NCBI GenBank assembly: GCA_028706585.1
Contig: JAQTVX010000171.1
Location: 1 to 5,188, forward strand
Length of the DNA stretch: 5,188 nt
Reading direction: 5' to 3'
DNA from: Candidatus Krumholzibacteriia bacterium
GTDB taxonomy: Bacteria > Krumholzibacteriota > Krumholzibacteriia > Krumholzibacteriales > Krumholzibacteriaceae
The position numbers and the translations under genes were made by a program. The notes beneath the pieces are model-generated. The model made no database searches, was not told the DNA's origin, and was given only the letters and a program-made list of their open reading frames with translations. Below, one piece after another: positions 1-5,188 of this stretch. Every line of letters begins with the position of its first letter. Position 1 is the stretch's first letter.

Positions 1-1
1 G

Positions 2-31
2 TTGACACGCCGCGCCGGGGCGCTTCATAAT
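2..31 (+). promoter_or_regulatory. Probable sigma70-type promoter for the phosphatidyltransferase-tmk pair
   Basis: A perfect -35 hexamer TTGACA (2-7) is followed after 18 bp by CATAAT (26-31), five of six matches to the -10 consensus. Transcription would start near 38 and give a leader of about 27 bases containing the AGGAG ribosome binding site at 54-58. The caveat is that an upstream gene could run through this stretch: frame 1 stays open to a TAA at 28-30. The hexamers might then be chance matches inside the end of a gene. Confidence 0.5.
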
Positions 32-64
32 AGCGCGGCCCTATCGAAAGAACAGGAGCGTTCG

Positions 65-664
65 ATGCCGGAAAAGACCGCGATACGGGACAGATTTCGC
101 GCAGTTCTGGATCCAGTCGTTCTCGCCCTCATGAAGGCAGGTGTGCCCCCCATGGCCGTGACCGTCTTGGGCTTGGGTCTCGGCCTCGCCGGTGCCGCCT
201 TGATCGCGCGGGGGGCGTTCGTCGCCGGTGGTATCTTCATCATCGTGTCGGGGCTCTGCGATACGCTCGATGGGTCGCTCGCTAGGCGTGCCGGGAAGGT
301 GAGCGTATTCGGCGCCTTTGTCGATTCGACGATCGACCGGGTATCCGAGATCGCCTGCTACGGAGCCATCATCGTTTACTACGCCGCGCACGACGGATGG
401 AATGGATTCGCGGTGCCGCTCACGATCGTCGCGCTCGCGGGATCGCTGCTCACGAGCTACACGAGGGCCCGGGCCGAGGGGTTGGGCCTCGAGTGCCGAG
501 TCGGGATTCTCGAAAGACCCGAGCGCATAGCGCTCATCGTGATCGGGCTGCTCTTCGGGAGAATCGCGCTCTTCGCCATGATAGCGGTTCTCGCGGCTCT
601 CACCATCGTGACCACGGCGCAGCGCATCGTTCACGTGCGGCGGCTGACGGGAAGGACGGAATGA
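65..664 (+). CDS. CDP-alcohol phosphatidyltransferase, PIP-synthase-like
   Basis: This integral membrane enzyme of 199 residues would transfer a phosphatidyl group from CDP-diacylglycerol to an alcohol. The full CDP-alcohol phosphotransferase signature is present: D66-x2-D69-G70-x2-A73-R74-x8-G83-x3-D87-x3-D91. These are the metal- and CDP-binding acidic residues. Hydrophobic segments lie near residues 29-65, 93-107, 115-131 and 155-182, consistent with the family's roughly six-helix fold. An S-Y-T-R-A-R-A-E stretch (131-138) and an E-R-P-E-R stretch (150-154) resemble mycobacterial phosphatidylinositol-phosphate synthase and archaetidylinositol-phosphate synthase, so myo-inositol 1-phosphate is a plausible acceptor. 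Phosphatidylglycerophosphate synthase is the main alternative. The ATG at 65 is preferred because AGGAG sits 6 bases upstream; the longer frame from TTG at 2 starts inside the -35 box. The stop overlaps the tmk start (ATGA). The family call is firm and the acceptor is inferred. Confidence 0.93.
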   Translation: MPEKTAIRDRFRAVLDPVVLALMKAGVPPMAVTVLGLGLGLAGAALIARGAFVAGGIFIIVSGLCDTLDGSLARRAGKVSVFGAFVDSTIDRVSEIACYGAIIVYYAAHDGWNGFAVPLTIVALAGSLLTSYTRARAEGLGLECRVGILERPERIALIVIGLLFGRIALFAMIAVLAALTIVTTAQRIVHVRRLTGRTE

Positions 665-1314
665 AGGCTCGTCTCATCACATTCGAAGGAATCGAAGGGT
701 CGGGCAAGACCGTCGTCTCCAAGACCGTCTGCCGCTCCCTCGAGGAGGCGGGCATCGTCGTCACCCACGTTCGTGAGCCGGGAGGAACGGCGGTCTCGGA
801 GGCCATCCGCGGCATTCTTCTCGATCCGGCCCGCGGGGAAATGGATCCGAAGGCCGAGCTGTTCCTCTATCTCGCGAGCCGGGCGCAGCTAGTCGCCGAG
901 GTGATCCGCCCGGCGCTCGCGGCGGGACGCACGGTTGTGTGCGACCGTTACATGGACGCTTCCGTCGCATATCAGGGATGGGCGAGGGGGCTCGGCGAGA
1001 GTCTCGTCGCCAGGTTGAACGCCTCGGCCGTCGGCGGCGCCGTGCCGGACCGCACCTTTCTCCTGGATTGCCCGGTGGCTGAAGGCATGAGCCGGGGTCC
1101 AGACAGGCGGGAGGCGGACGGGGTGGCGGTGCGGGACCGGCTGGAGCGGGAGGACGTCCGCTTTCACGAGAAGGTTCGCGAGGGATACTTGAGGCTCGCG
1201 AAACGCGACGGCAAGCGCGTCGTCGTCATCGATGCCACACAAGCCCTGGACGAGGTCGTTCGCGCGATTCTCGGGAACCTCGAACGCCTATTCTCCGTAA
1301 AACTAACTGCATAG
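661..1314 (+). CDS. tmk: Thymidylate kinase (dTMP kinase)
   Basis: This cytoplasmic enzyme phosphorylates dTMP to dTDP with ATP, the step leading to dTTP for DNA synthesis. The 217-residue length is typical. The P-loop is G10-I-E-G-S-G-K-T17, preceded by F8-E9. It lacks the P-loop arginine of the human-type enzyme and so fits the bacterial E. coli-like class. Next come the R38-E-P-G-G-T43 motif, D95-R96-Y97 and S101-V-A-Y-Q-G106, which contact nucleotide and dTMP. An arginine-rich lid region (about 145-165) is followed by R163-E-D-V-R-F-H-E-K-V. The ATG overlaps the phosphatidyltransferase stop by four bases, and AAGGA lies 4 bases upstream, so translation is probably coupled. No intrinsic terminator (GC stem plus T-run) follows the stop. 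Nothing suggests truncation or divergence from the family. Confidence 0.96.
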   Translation: MKARLITFEGIEGSGKTVVSKTVCRSLEEAGIVVTHVREPGGTAVSEAIRGILLDPARGEMDPKAELFLYLASRAQLVAEVIRPALAAGRTVVCDRYMDASVAYQGWARGLGESLVARLNASAVGGAVPDRTFLLDCPVAEGMSRGPDRREADGVAVRDRLEREDVRFHEKVREGYLRLAKRDGKRVVVIDATQALDEVVRAILGNLERLFSVKLTA

Positions 1315-1334
1315 CAGGCATAATCATTACGGCT

Positions 1335-1362
1335 TTGATTCCTGGGGCGGGCCTATTATATT
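1335..1362 (+). promoter_or_regulatory. Probable promoter of the ctp-phosphatase operon
   Basis: In the gap after tmk, TTGATT (1335-1340, four of six matches to -35) is followed after 16 bp by TATATT (1357-1362, five of six matches to -10). The overlapping TATTAT at 1359-1364 gives an 18-bp spacing instead. The AT-rich run stands out from its GC-rich surroundings. Transcription would begin near 1370 and give a leader of roughly 115 bases before the preferred protease start. Confidence 0.45.
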
Positions 1363-1374
1363 ATTGCCGCGCCC
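1345..1374 (+). repeat. Inverted repeat flanking the predicted -10 box
   Basis: GGGCG-GGC (1345-1352) is complementary to GCC-G-CGCCC (1366-1374), with one unpaired G at 1369. This gives eight base pairs around a 13-base AT-rich loop that holds the -10 candidates. It is not a standard terminator because GAGAT, not a T-run, follows. It could be an operator arm pair around the promoter, or coincidence in GC-rich DNA. Confidence 0.3.
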
Positions 1375-1393
1375 TGAGATCGGGAGGCGCCTG

Positions 1394-1428
1394 CCCTCTA
1401 TTCTGGCATCATTAATGATGCGGGAGGG
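1394..1428 (+). promoter_or_regulatory. Leader palindrome and possible hairpin before ctp
   Basis: A perfect 16-bp palindrome, GCATCATTAATGATGC, lies at 1406-1421. In RNA it would fold into a six-pair stem with a UUAA loop. CCCTC (1394-1398) can also pair with GAGGG (1424-1428) across an internal loop, extending the structure and covering part of the purine-rich GGGAGGGG (1422-1429). As DNA it could be a dimeric repressor site downstream of the promoter; as RNA it could limit initiation at the TTG at 1437. The pairing is visible in the sequence; either function is inferred. Confidence 0.45.
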
Positions 1429-1439
1429 GAAAAGAGTTG
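1422..1439 (+). promoter_or_regulatory. Alternative ribosome binding site and TTG start for ctp
   Basis: GGGAGGGG (1422-1429) stands 7 bases before a TTG (1437-1439) that is in frame with the protease. Using it would add 17 residues beginning M-R-R-R ahead of the signal peptide. The preferred start at 1488 has an equally good GGAGG (1476-1480), also at 7 bases, and gives a normal short signal-peptide N-region. I therefore treat 1437 as an alternative start. Confidence 0.35.
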
Positions 1440-1487
1440 CGTCGACGTCTCATCTCGACACGTGACCGCACAATCGGAGGTTCCGCC

Positions 1488-3146
1488 TTGAAATTGAACA
1501 AGAAAGCGATCATCGGCATCACGCTGGCCTGCGTTCTCGCCGTCGCCGCCATCTTCGTCATGGCCGGCGATCGCGAGGAGAAACAGAAAGAGACCGTCTA
1601 TCAGAATCTCGAGCGGTTCGGCGCGGTGCTCGACAAGATCCTCAATTACTACGTCGACGATATCGATTCGGACAAGCTCATCAAATCCGCGATCAATGGC
1701 ATGCTCGATCAGCTCGACGAGCACTCCGTATACATGGACAGCTACGAGTACGACAACCTGATGATCGATACGAAGGGCGAGTTCGGCGGCCTCGGGATCA
1801 CGCTCGGGGAGCTGGAGGGATTCCCGACCGTCATCTCGACCATCGAAGACACGCCCGCGTACCGTGTCGGCATACAGGGGGGGGACAAGATCGTCCAGAT
1901 CGAGGGCGTTTCGACGCACAACTGGAAGAGCGAGGAGGCGGTAACGAAGCTCCGCGGCCGCGAGGGCACGCAGGTCGCGATCACGATAGCGCGGGAAGGC
2001 CTCCCCGATTCGCTCCACTATTCGATCACTCGCGAGATCATCCGCGTTCCGAGCATCACGTATTCGGCCGATCTCGACGGCGTCGGATACATCCGACTCG
2101 CGCGGTTCGCCGAGAGAACGGCCCGCGATCTCGAGGGCGTCATCCGGGATCTCGAAAAGCAGAACGTCAAGGGGCTCATCATCGACCTGCGAAGCAACCC
2201 CGGCGGGCTGCTGGAGTCGGCTCGCGAGGTTTCGGAGCTGTTCCTCGACAAGGACAAGCTCATCGTATACACCGAAAGCCGCATCCCGACCCACAACCTC
2301 AAGTACTACTCGCGATCGAACAAGGTGTACGACGATGTCCCGATCGTCGTCCTCGTCAACGGGACGAGCGCCTCAGCGTCCGAGATCGTCGCGGGCGCCC
2401 TTCAGGATTGGGACCGCGCCGTCATCGTCGGGCAAACGAGCTTCGGCAAAGGCTCTGTCCAGACAGTGTTCAATATCGGCAAGGACGCGCTGAAGCTCAC
2501 GACGGCGAAATACTTCACCCCGAGCGGGCGCTGCATCCACAAGGACCGCCCGCGGAACGAGGAAGAGCTGATCTCGGAGGACCTGCCTGTGCCTGCGGAT
2601 ACCGCAACGGCGAACACCGGCGAGCCGCACAAGGAATATCGCACGGCGGGCGGCCGTATCGTCTACGGCGGAGGCGGAATCACTCCCGACTGGCAGATCG
2701 AGCTTCCGAAGTTCACGGATCTCCAACGCGATCTCGAGCTCCGCAGCATGTTCTTCAACTTCGCCGTGCACTACACCGCGCATCACAAGGTCGCGGATGA
2801 TTTCAAGGTCACCGATGCCGTGCTCGCCGAATTCCGTTCCTACAGCGGCGAGAACAAATACGCGATCAAGGATTCTCTCTGGACCCCGGAGAACGTCGAT
2901 TACATCCAGACGGCGATCAAGCGTGAGGTGTTCCGCAAGCTCATGCAAACGAAGGGCGCCTACCTCGCGACTCTCCCCAAGGACGAAGAGGTGAACGCCG
3001 TTCTCGAGATGTTCCGCGCGGCGCCGACCCTGCAGCAGATGTTCGCGTACGTGAACGAGCAGTCGAAGAAGGCCGTTGCGGCCGAGAGGCTCGAGCATCC
3101 GAAAAACCCCGGAGCCATGAAGAAGGCGGGAGCCAGGACGAAGTGA
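1488..3146 (+). CDS. ctpA: Secreted C-terminal processing peptidase (S41 family, PDZ domain)
   Basis: This 552-residue serine protease of the CtpA/Prc family should act outside the inner membrane, trimming or degrading proteins from their C-termini. Residues 1-26 form a signal peptide: K-L-N-K-K, a hydrophobic core at 8-23, and a V-M-A cleavage site before G27. A helical N-domain (35-95) contains G71-M-L-D-Q-L-D-E-H-S80. The PDZ domain spans about 96-180, starting at G-E-F-G-G-L-G-I. The S41 core has L234-R-S-N-P-G-G240, then N291-G-T-S-A-S296, with S296 as nucleophile, K321 as general base (25 residues on) and Q325. This matches the Ser-Lys-Gln arrangement of known CtpB/D1P enzymes. The K-Y-F-T-P-S-G segment (341-347), an acidic linker (about 356-383) and G-R-I-V-Y-G-G-G-G-I (389-398) follow, then a helical C-region (410-530). 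The TTG start is chosen because GGAGG lies 7 bases upstream. The stop overlaps the phosphatase start. The substrate is unknown. Confidence 0.95.
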   Translation: MKLNKKAIIGITLACVLAVAAIFVMAGDREEKQKETVYQNLERFGAVLDKILNYYVDDIDSDKLIKSAINGMLDQLDEHSVYMDSYEYDNLMIDTKGEFGGLGITLGELEGFPTVISTIEDTPAYRVGIQGGDKIVQIEGVSTHNWKSEEAVTKLRGREGTQVAITIAREGLPDSLHYSITREIIRVPSITYSADLDGVGYIRLARFAERTARDLEGVIRDLEKQNVKGLIIDLRSNPGGLLESAREVSELFLDKDKLIVYTESRIPTHNLKYYSRSNKVYDDVPIVVLVNGTSASASEIVAGALQDWDRAVIVGQTSFGKGSVQTVFNIGKDALKLTTAKYFTPSGRCIHKDRPRNEEELISEDLPVPADTATANTGEPHKEYRTAGGRIVYGGGGITPDWQIELPKFTDLQRDLELRSMFFNFAVHYTAHHKVADDFKVTDAVLAEFRSYSGENKYAIKDSLWTPENVDYIQTAIKREVFRKLMQTKGAYLATLPKDEEVNAVLEMFRAAPTLQQMFAYVNEQSKKAVAAERLEHPKNPGAMKKAGARTK

Positions 3147-3823
3147 GGAAGATCGCGATCATAAGCGATTTCGACGGAACGATCTCGCGGCGAGATATCG
3201 GGCACCATTTCTTCGGAACGTTCATTCCCGATCGCGAGCGCTGGCTCGAGCTCCTGGAGCAGTGGCGCATGGGCCTCATCAGCTCCAGGGAATGTCTCGA
3301 GCACGAGATGACGCTCGTGCGCGCCGACCGTGAAGACCTCGACGTATTCGTGAACGGCGAAAGCATCGATCCGTATTTCAAGGATTTCATCGATTTCTGC
3401 GAACGGCGCTCGATTGTAGTTCTCATCACGAGCGACGGACTGGATTACTATATCGACCGTTTGCTCATGCGCTTCGGGCTGGGATACCTGGAGTTCAACG
3501 CGAACCGTCTTCGGCTCGCGGACACGGCGCTCGAGGGCGTCGAGTTTCCGTACTTCAACGCGATGGAATGCACGCGTTGCGGGAACTGCAAGAGGTTTCA
3601 CCTGGAGAAGCTGAAGAGCAAGGGGTATCTCACGGTGTACGTGGGGAATGGATACAGCGACCGATGCCCGGCCGAGCACGCCGACATTGTGCTCGCGAAA
3701 GGGGAGCTCCTGGATCATTGCCGCGCGCAGAGAATCGCCCACATACAGTTCGAGAACTTCCGCGACGTGGAGCGCGAGCTCACGTCGCGTTTCATCCTTC
3801 ACTCGGGCAACATCTCTCTCTGA
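3143..3823 (+). CDS. MtnX-like HAD-IB family phosphatase
   Basis: This 226-residue cytoplasmic hydrolase lacks a signal peptide. It belongs to the haloacid dehalogenase superfamily, subfamily IB, which includes phosphoserine phosphatases and the methionine-salvage phosphatase MtnX. Motif I is S8-D9-F10-D11-G12-T13, with D9 as nucleophile and D11 as acid/base. A helical C1-type cap fills about 18-88. Motif II is I95-T-S-D-G99. K150 or K158 supplies motif III, and motif IV is G168-N-G-Y-S-D173, holding Mg2+. C143-x2-C146-x2-C149 just before K150 could bind a metal or form disulfides. The GTG start lies in a GTGA overlap with the protease stop, with AGGA 4 bases upstream, so translation is coupled to the protease. 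No other methionine-salvage gene is visible, so I do not assign the MtnX reaction; the substrate could equally be another small phosphate ester. The 3' end overlaps a convergent gene by 25 bases. Confidence 0.85.
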   Translation: MRKIAIISDFDGTISRRDIGHHFFGTFIPDRERWLELLEQWRMGLISSRECLEHEMTLVRADREDLDVFVNGESIDPYFKDFIDFCERRSIVVLITSDGLDYYIDRLLMRFGLGYLEFNANRLRLADTALEGVEFPYFNAMECTRCGNCKRFHLEKLKSKGYLTVYVGNGYSDRCPAEHADIVLAKGELLDHCRAQRIAHIQFENFRDVERELTSRFILHSGNISL

Positions 3824-4176
3824 TGCTTCTGAATGGCTTCCGTGTATAGCTCGCTCACGTATCCCAGGAAATCGAACACGTCCATGTTCTCGAGATTCTT
3901 CTTGTCGCGGAGCAGATGCATCTTCTCCATGACGTCGTTGAGATCGTTCCGCGAAACGAGCCCTCTCTCGTAGCAGCGCCAGAACTTGTCGAGCGTGTAT
4001 TGCATGTCCTTGGCGTACTTGTTCGCGAGCGTCGGGTCGAGCCGGGACTCCAGGCTCCTGGCGGAGCGCATGTATGCCTGGTGGGTGAGCCAGTGCCGCG
4101 ACGAGACGAGTATCGCGACGATCGCTATGCACACGACCAGCGAAACGATTGCTATCGCGAGCGTTTTGCGGTTCAT
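3799..4176 (-). CDS. Small single-pass membrane protein of unknown function
   Basis: I do not recognise this 125-residue protein. It starts M-N-R-K, followed by one strongly hydrophobic segment at about 5-25 (a membrane anchor or uncleaved signal). The rest (26-125) is charged and probably helical, with W29, W66 and several Tyr, and would face the periplasm under the positive-inside rule. Two cysteines (16 and 68) are present. The start is well supported: GGAGGA on the minus strand (4183-4188) sits 6 bases upstream, and the ATG overlaps the hydrolase stop as ATGA. That makes it the second gene of a two-gene unit. Its last codons overlap the 3' end of the convergent phosphatase gene by 25 bases, and no terminator lies between them. 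Coding is supported by spacing, coupling and a sensible topology rather than by a known family. Confidence 0.78.
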   Translation of the reverse strand: MNRKTLAIAIVSLVVCIAIVAILVSSRHWLTHQAYMRSARSLESRLDPTLANKYAKDMQYTLDKFWRCYERGLVSRNDLNDVMEKMHLLRDKKNLENMDVFDFLGYVSELYTEAIQKHQREMLPE

Positions 4177-5045
4177 GACCTATCCTCCATGTTTGATTCC
4201 AGTGTCCGCGTGAACCATTCCGTCGTAAGGCGCGTCGCGCGCTCGAGTGCGGCCGTCGGCCGGCGCATGGGATGCGAGACGTTGAACGTGTGTCCCGCGC
4301 CGTGGATGATTTCGAGGCGAGCCGCTTCTCCGCGCCCGGCGGAGACGAGCGCCTGGGTCTCGCTCAGCGTCACGGCCGCGTCCCGGTCGCCGTGGACCAT
4401 GAGATGCGGAGCGGCGAGCGCAGCGGCCGCCTTCGGCAGATCGAACTCATCCCGGTGGGTGTCGATATCCTCGTAGTATGCGTAATCGAGGGCGAGCGGT
4501 GCGCTCGCTCGTGCGTCGGTGAAGACCAGCGAACCTTCGCTCTTCCATGCGGCCTTCCGGCGCGCCGTATAACGATCGAGCCTGGCGACCGTCGACCAAG
4601 TGACGAGCGACCGAACGTCGTCGAGCCCGCGGGAGACGAGAATCGCCGCGGCGCCGCCGCGGCTGTGCCCGAAGAGCCCGAGCTGCTCCCCCGGTGCCCC
4701 CTCGGCCGCGAGTGCTCCGCTGCGCACGAACGCGCACACCCCGCGGAGATCCTCCAGCTCGGTTGAAACGGTGTTTGCGGCGAATTCCTCCGGCCTCGCG
4801 AAGAGCCCCGTCTCCTCGTCGATGCCGTTCATCGAAAAGCTCATCGTGAGCACGTGAAATCCCGCCTCGGCGAGCCGTTCGGAGAGATACGGGAAGAATC
4901 CCCATCGTTTGTGGCCGAGAAAGCCGTGGCATGCAATGATGACGGCTCGTCTGCGCCGCGGCGCGAGCGTGCGCAGGTCGGCGCGAATCGGCCGCCGCCC
5001 CCGCGTCCGTATCTCGATCTCCCGTGTCGCCCTCTCCATATACAT
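4173..5045 (-). CDS. Alpha/beta hydrolase (dienelactone hydrolase/esterase-like)
   Basis: This protein of about 290 residues has the alpha/beta-hydrolase fold and no signal peptide, so it is probably a cytoplasmic esterase or related hydrolase. H40-G-F-L-G44 after a hydrophobic strand (34-39) forms the oxyanion-hole region. G126-H-S-R-G-G131 is the nucleophile elbow with S128. H218-G-D-R-D222-A-A-V carries the acid D222, and G249-A-G-H252-T-F carries the catalytic His. All triad residues are therefore present. An insert at about 150-200 with several aromatic and basic residues may form a lid. The frame is open from TTG at 5114, but no ribosome binding site precedes that codon. The ATG at 5045 has AAGGA 4 bases upstream, the same AAGGACGG-x-ATG layout as tmk. 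The ATG at 5039 is an alternative. It heads a two-gene minus-strand unit with the membrane protein. The substrate cannot be inferred. Confidence 0.9.
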   Translation of the reverse strand: MYMERATREIEIRTRGRRPIRADLRTLAPRRRRAVIIACHGFLGHKRWGFFPYLSERLAEAGFHVLTMSFSMNGIDEETGLFARPEEFAANTVSTELEDLRGVCAFVRSGALAAEGAPGEQLGLFGHSRGGAAAILVSRGLDDVRSLVTWSTVARLDRYTARRKAAWKSEGSLVFTDARASAPLALDYAYYEDIDTHRDEFDLPKAAAALAAPHLMVHGDRDAAVTLSETQALVSAGRGEAARLEIIHGAGHTFNVSHPMRRPTAALERATRLTTEWFTRTLESNMEDRS

Positions 5046-5052
5046 GCCGTCC

Positions 5053-5081
5053 TTGCAAACCGCGTGACCGTCGATTATTAT
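5053..5081 (+). promoter_or_regulatory. Possible promoter for the right-edge gene
   Basis: TTGCAA (5053-5058, four of six -35 matches) and TATTAT (5076-5081, five of six -10 matches) are separated by 17 bp in an AT-rich island between divergent genes. Transcription from near 5088 would leave a leader holding GAGGG (5104-5108) before the GTG at 5115. A second AT box, TATATAAA (5094-5101), lies too close to the start codon to fit as well. Confidence 0.4.
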
Positions 5082-5082
5082 G
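5077..5082 (-). promoter_or_regulatory. Possible -10 box for the hydrolase operon
   Basis: Read on the minus strand this is CATAAT, five of six matches to the -10 consensus. It would start transcription near 5070, about 25 bases before the hydrolase ATG at 5045. No good -35 hexamer is seen at 16-18 bp. It overlaps the forward -10 candidate, so the two promoters would compete for the same DNA. Confidence 0.25.
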
Positions 5083-5114
5083 TTTTCACATTCTATATAA
5101 AGCGAGGGCGACAA

Positions 5115-5188
5115 GTGGCAAGAAGAATCATCATCGGTATCCTGTTGACGGTCGTGCTTCTGGGCGCAGCGAGGCGGCTTTCCGTGCG
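5115..5188 (+). CDS. N-terminal fragment of an exported or membrane protein (cut by window end)
   Basis: A GTG at 5115 opens a frame that continues to the window edge: 24 complete codons plus two bases. GAGGG (5104-5108) is 6 bases upstream, a good ribosome binding site. The peptide starts M-A-R-R, followed by a hydrophobic run (residues 5-19, rich in I, L and V) and then A-R-R, which looks like a signal peptide or membrane anchor. It is divergent from the hydrolase. Function cannot be judged from this fragment. Confidence 0.65.
   Translation, partial: MARRIIIGILLTVVLLGAARRLSV

Noticed and set aside
1..30. C-terminal tail of an upstream gene ending at TAA 28-30
   Set aside because: Frame 1 is open for nine codons before the stop, but this is too short to identify or to distinguish from chance. 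It remains a caution for the promoter call.
2..64. N-terminal extension of the phosphatidyltransferase from TTG at 2
   Set aside because: The TTG is the beginning of a perfect -35 hexamer, the 21 added residues are hydrophilic and unlike the family, and the ATG at 65 has a good AGGAG site.
397..660. 88-residue N-terminal extension of thymidylate kinase
   Set aside because: This is an out-of-frame reading of the phosphatidyltransferase gene. The kinase family begins a few residues before the P-loop, matching the ATG at 661.
1415..1465. Short upstream frame of 16 codons (ATG at 1415, TGA at 1463-1465) in the ctp leader
   Set aside because: No ribosome binding site precedes its ATG, which lies inside the palindrome. 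A regulatory leader peptide cannot be excluded but is unsupported.
1398..3098. Long minus-strand open frames opposite the protease (298 and 241 codons)
   Set aside because: They are rich in Arg, Asp, Glu and Leu with no recognisable motif, as expected from the antisense of a GC-rich gene whose own catalytic motifs are intact.
3143..3823. Assignment of the phosphatase as true MtnX of methionine salvage
   Set aside because: Motifs fit the MtnX-like subfamily, but no other salvage genes are nearby and the subfamily contains enzymes of other or unknown substrates.
2960..4132. 390-codon minus-strand open frame
   Set aside because: It crosses the end of the protease, the whole phosphatase and part of the small membrane gene in another frame, has no domain features, and the overlapped genes are clearly coding.
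5046..5114. Hydrolase start at TTG 5114
   Set aside because: No purine-rich site precedes it on the minus strand, it would run through the AT-rich promoter island, and its first base directly abuts the divergent GTG start.

Overview
This window is ordinary-looking bacterial chromosome with high GC content and strong GC bias at third codon positions. The genes are tightly packed, with 4-base start/stop overlaps and TTG or GTG starts mixed with ATG. The C-terminal processing protease carries a GR-x-VYGGGGI-x-PD segment. I associate that segment with Bacteroidota/FCB-group and related Gram-negative lineages, so an uncultivated Gram-negative bacterium is my best guess, at low confidence. There are no RNA genes, insertion sequences, CRISPR arrays or phage genes.

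Left part (1-1314, + strand): a promoter-like sequence (TTGACA, 18 bp, CATAAT) precedes a CDP-alcohol phosphatidyltransferase of the phosphatidylinositol-phosphate-synthase-like type. This overlaps thymidylate kinase (tmk) by ATGA. The two share an operon but have no obvious metabolic link.

Centre (1315-3823, + strand): a 173-base non-coding leader (1315-1487) holds a probable promoter, an inverted repeat around its -10 box, and a perfect 16-bp palindrome. The palindrome lies next to one of two possible ribosome binding sites. The leader serves a secreted S41 C-terminal processing peptidase. That gene's stop overlaps (GTGA) the start of a MtnX-like HAD-IB phosphatase, so a periplasmic protease and a cytoplasmic phosphatase appear to be translationally coupled.

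Right part (3799-5188): a minus-strand pair, an alpha/beta hydrolase followed by a small single-pass membrane protein of unknown function, is again joined by an ATGA overlap. It runs convergently into the phosphatase gene and overlaps it by 25 bases. At the right edge an AT-rich intergenic island separates the hydrolase from a divergent gene of which only the first 24 codons (a signal peptide or membrane anchor) are inside the window.

I did not find a convincing undescribed system. The points most worth a second look are the ctp leader (palindrome, two in-frame starts), the protease-phosphatase coupling, the possible inositol-lipid enzyme, and the unknown membrane protein coupled to the hydrolase.
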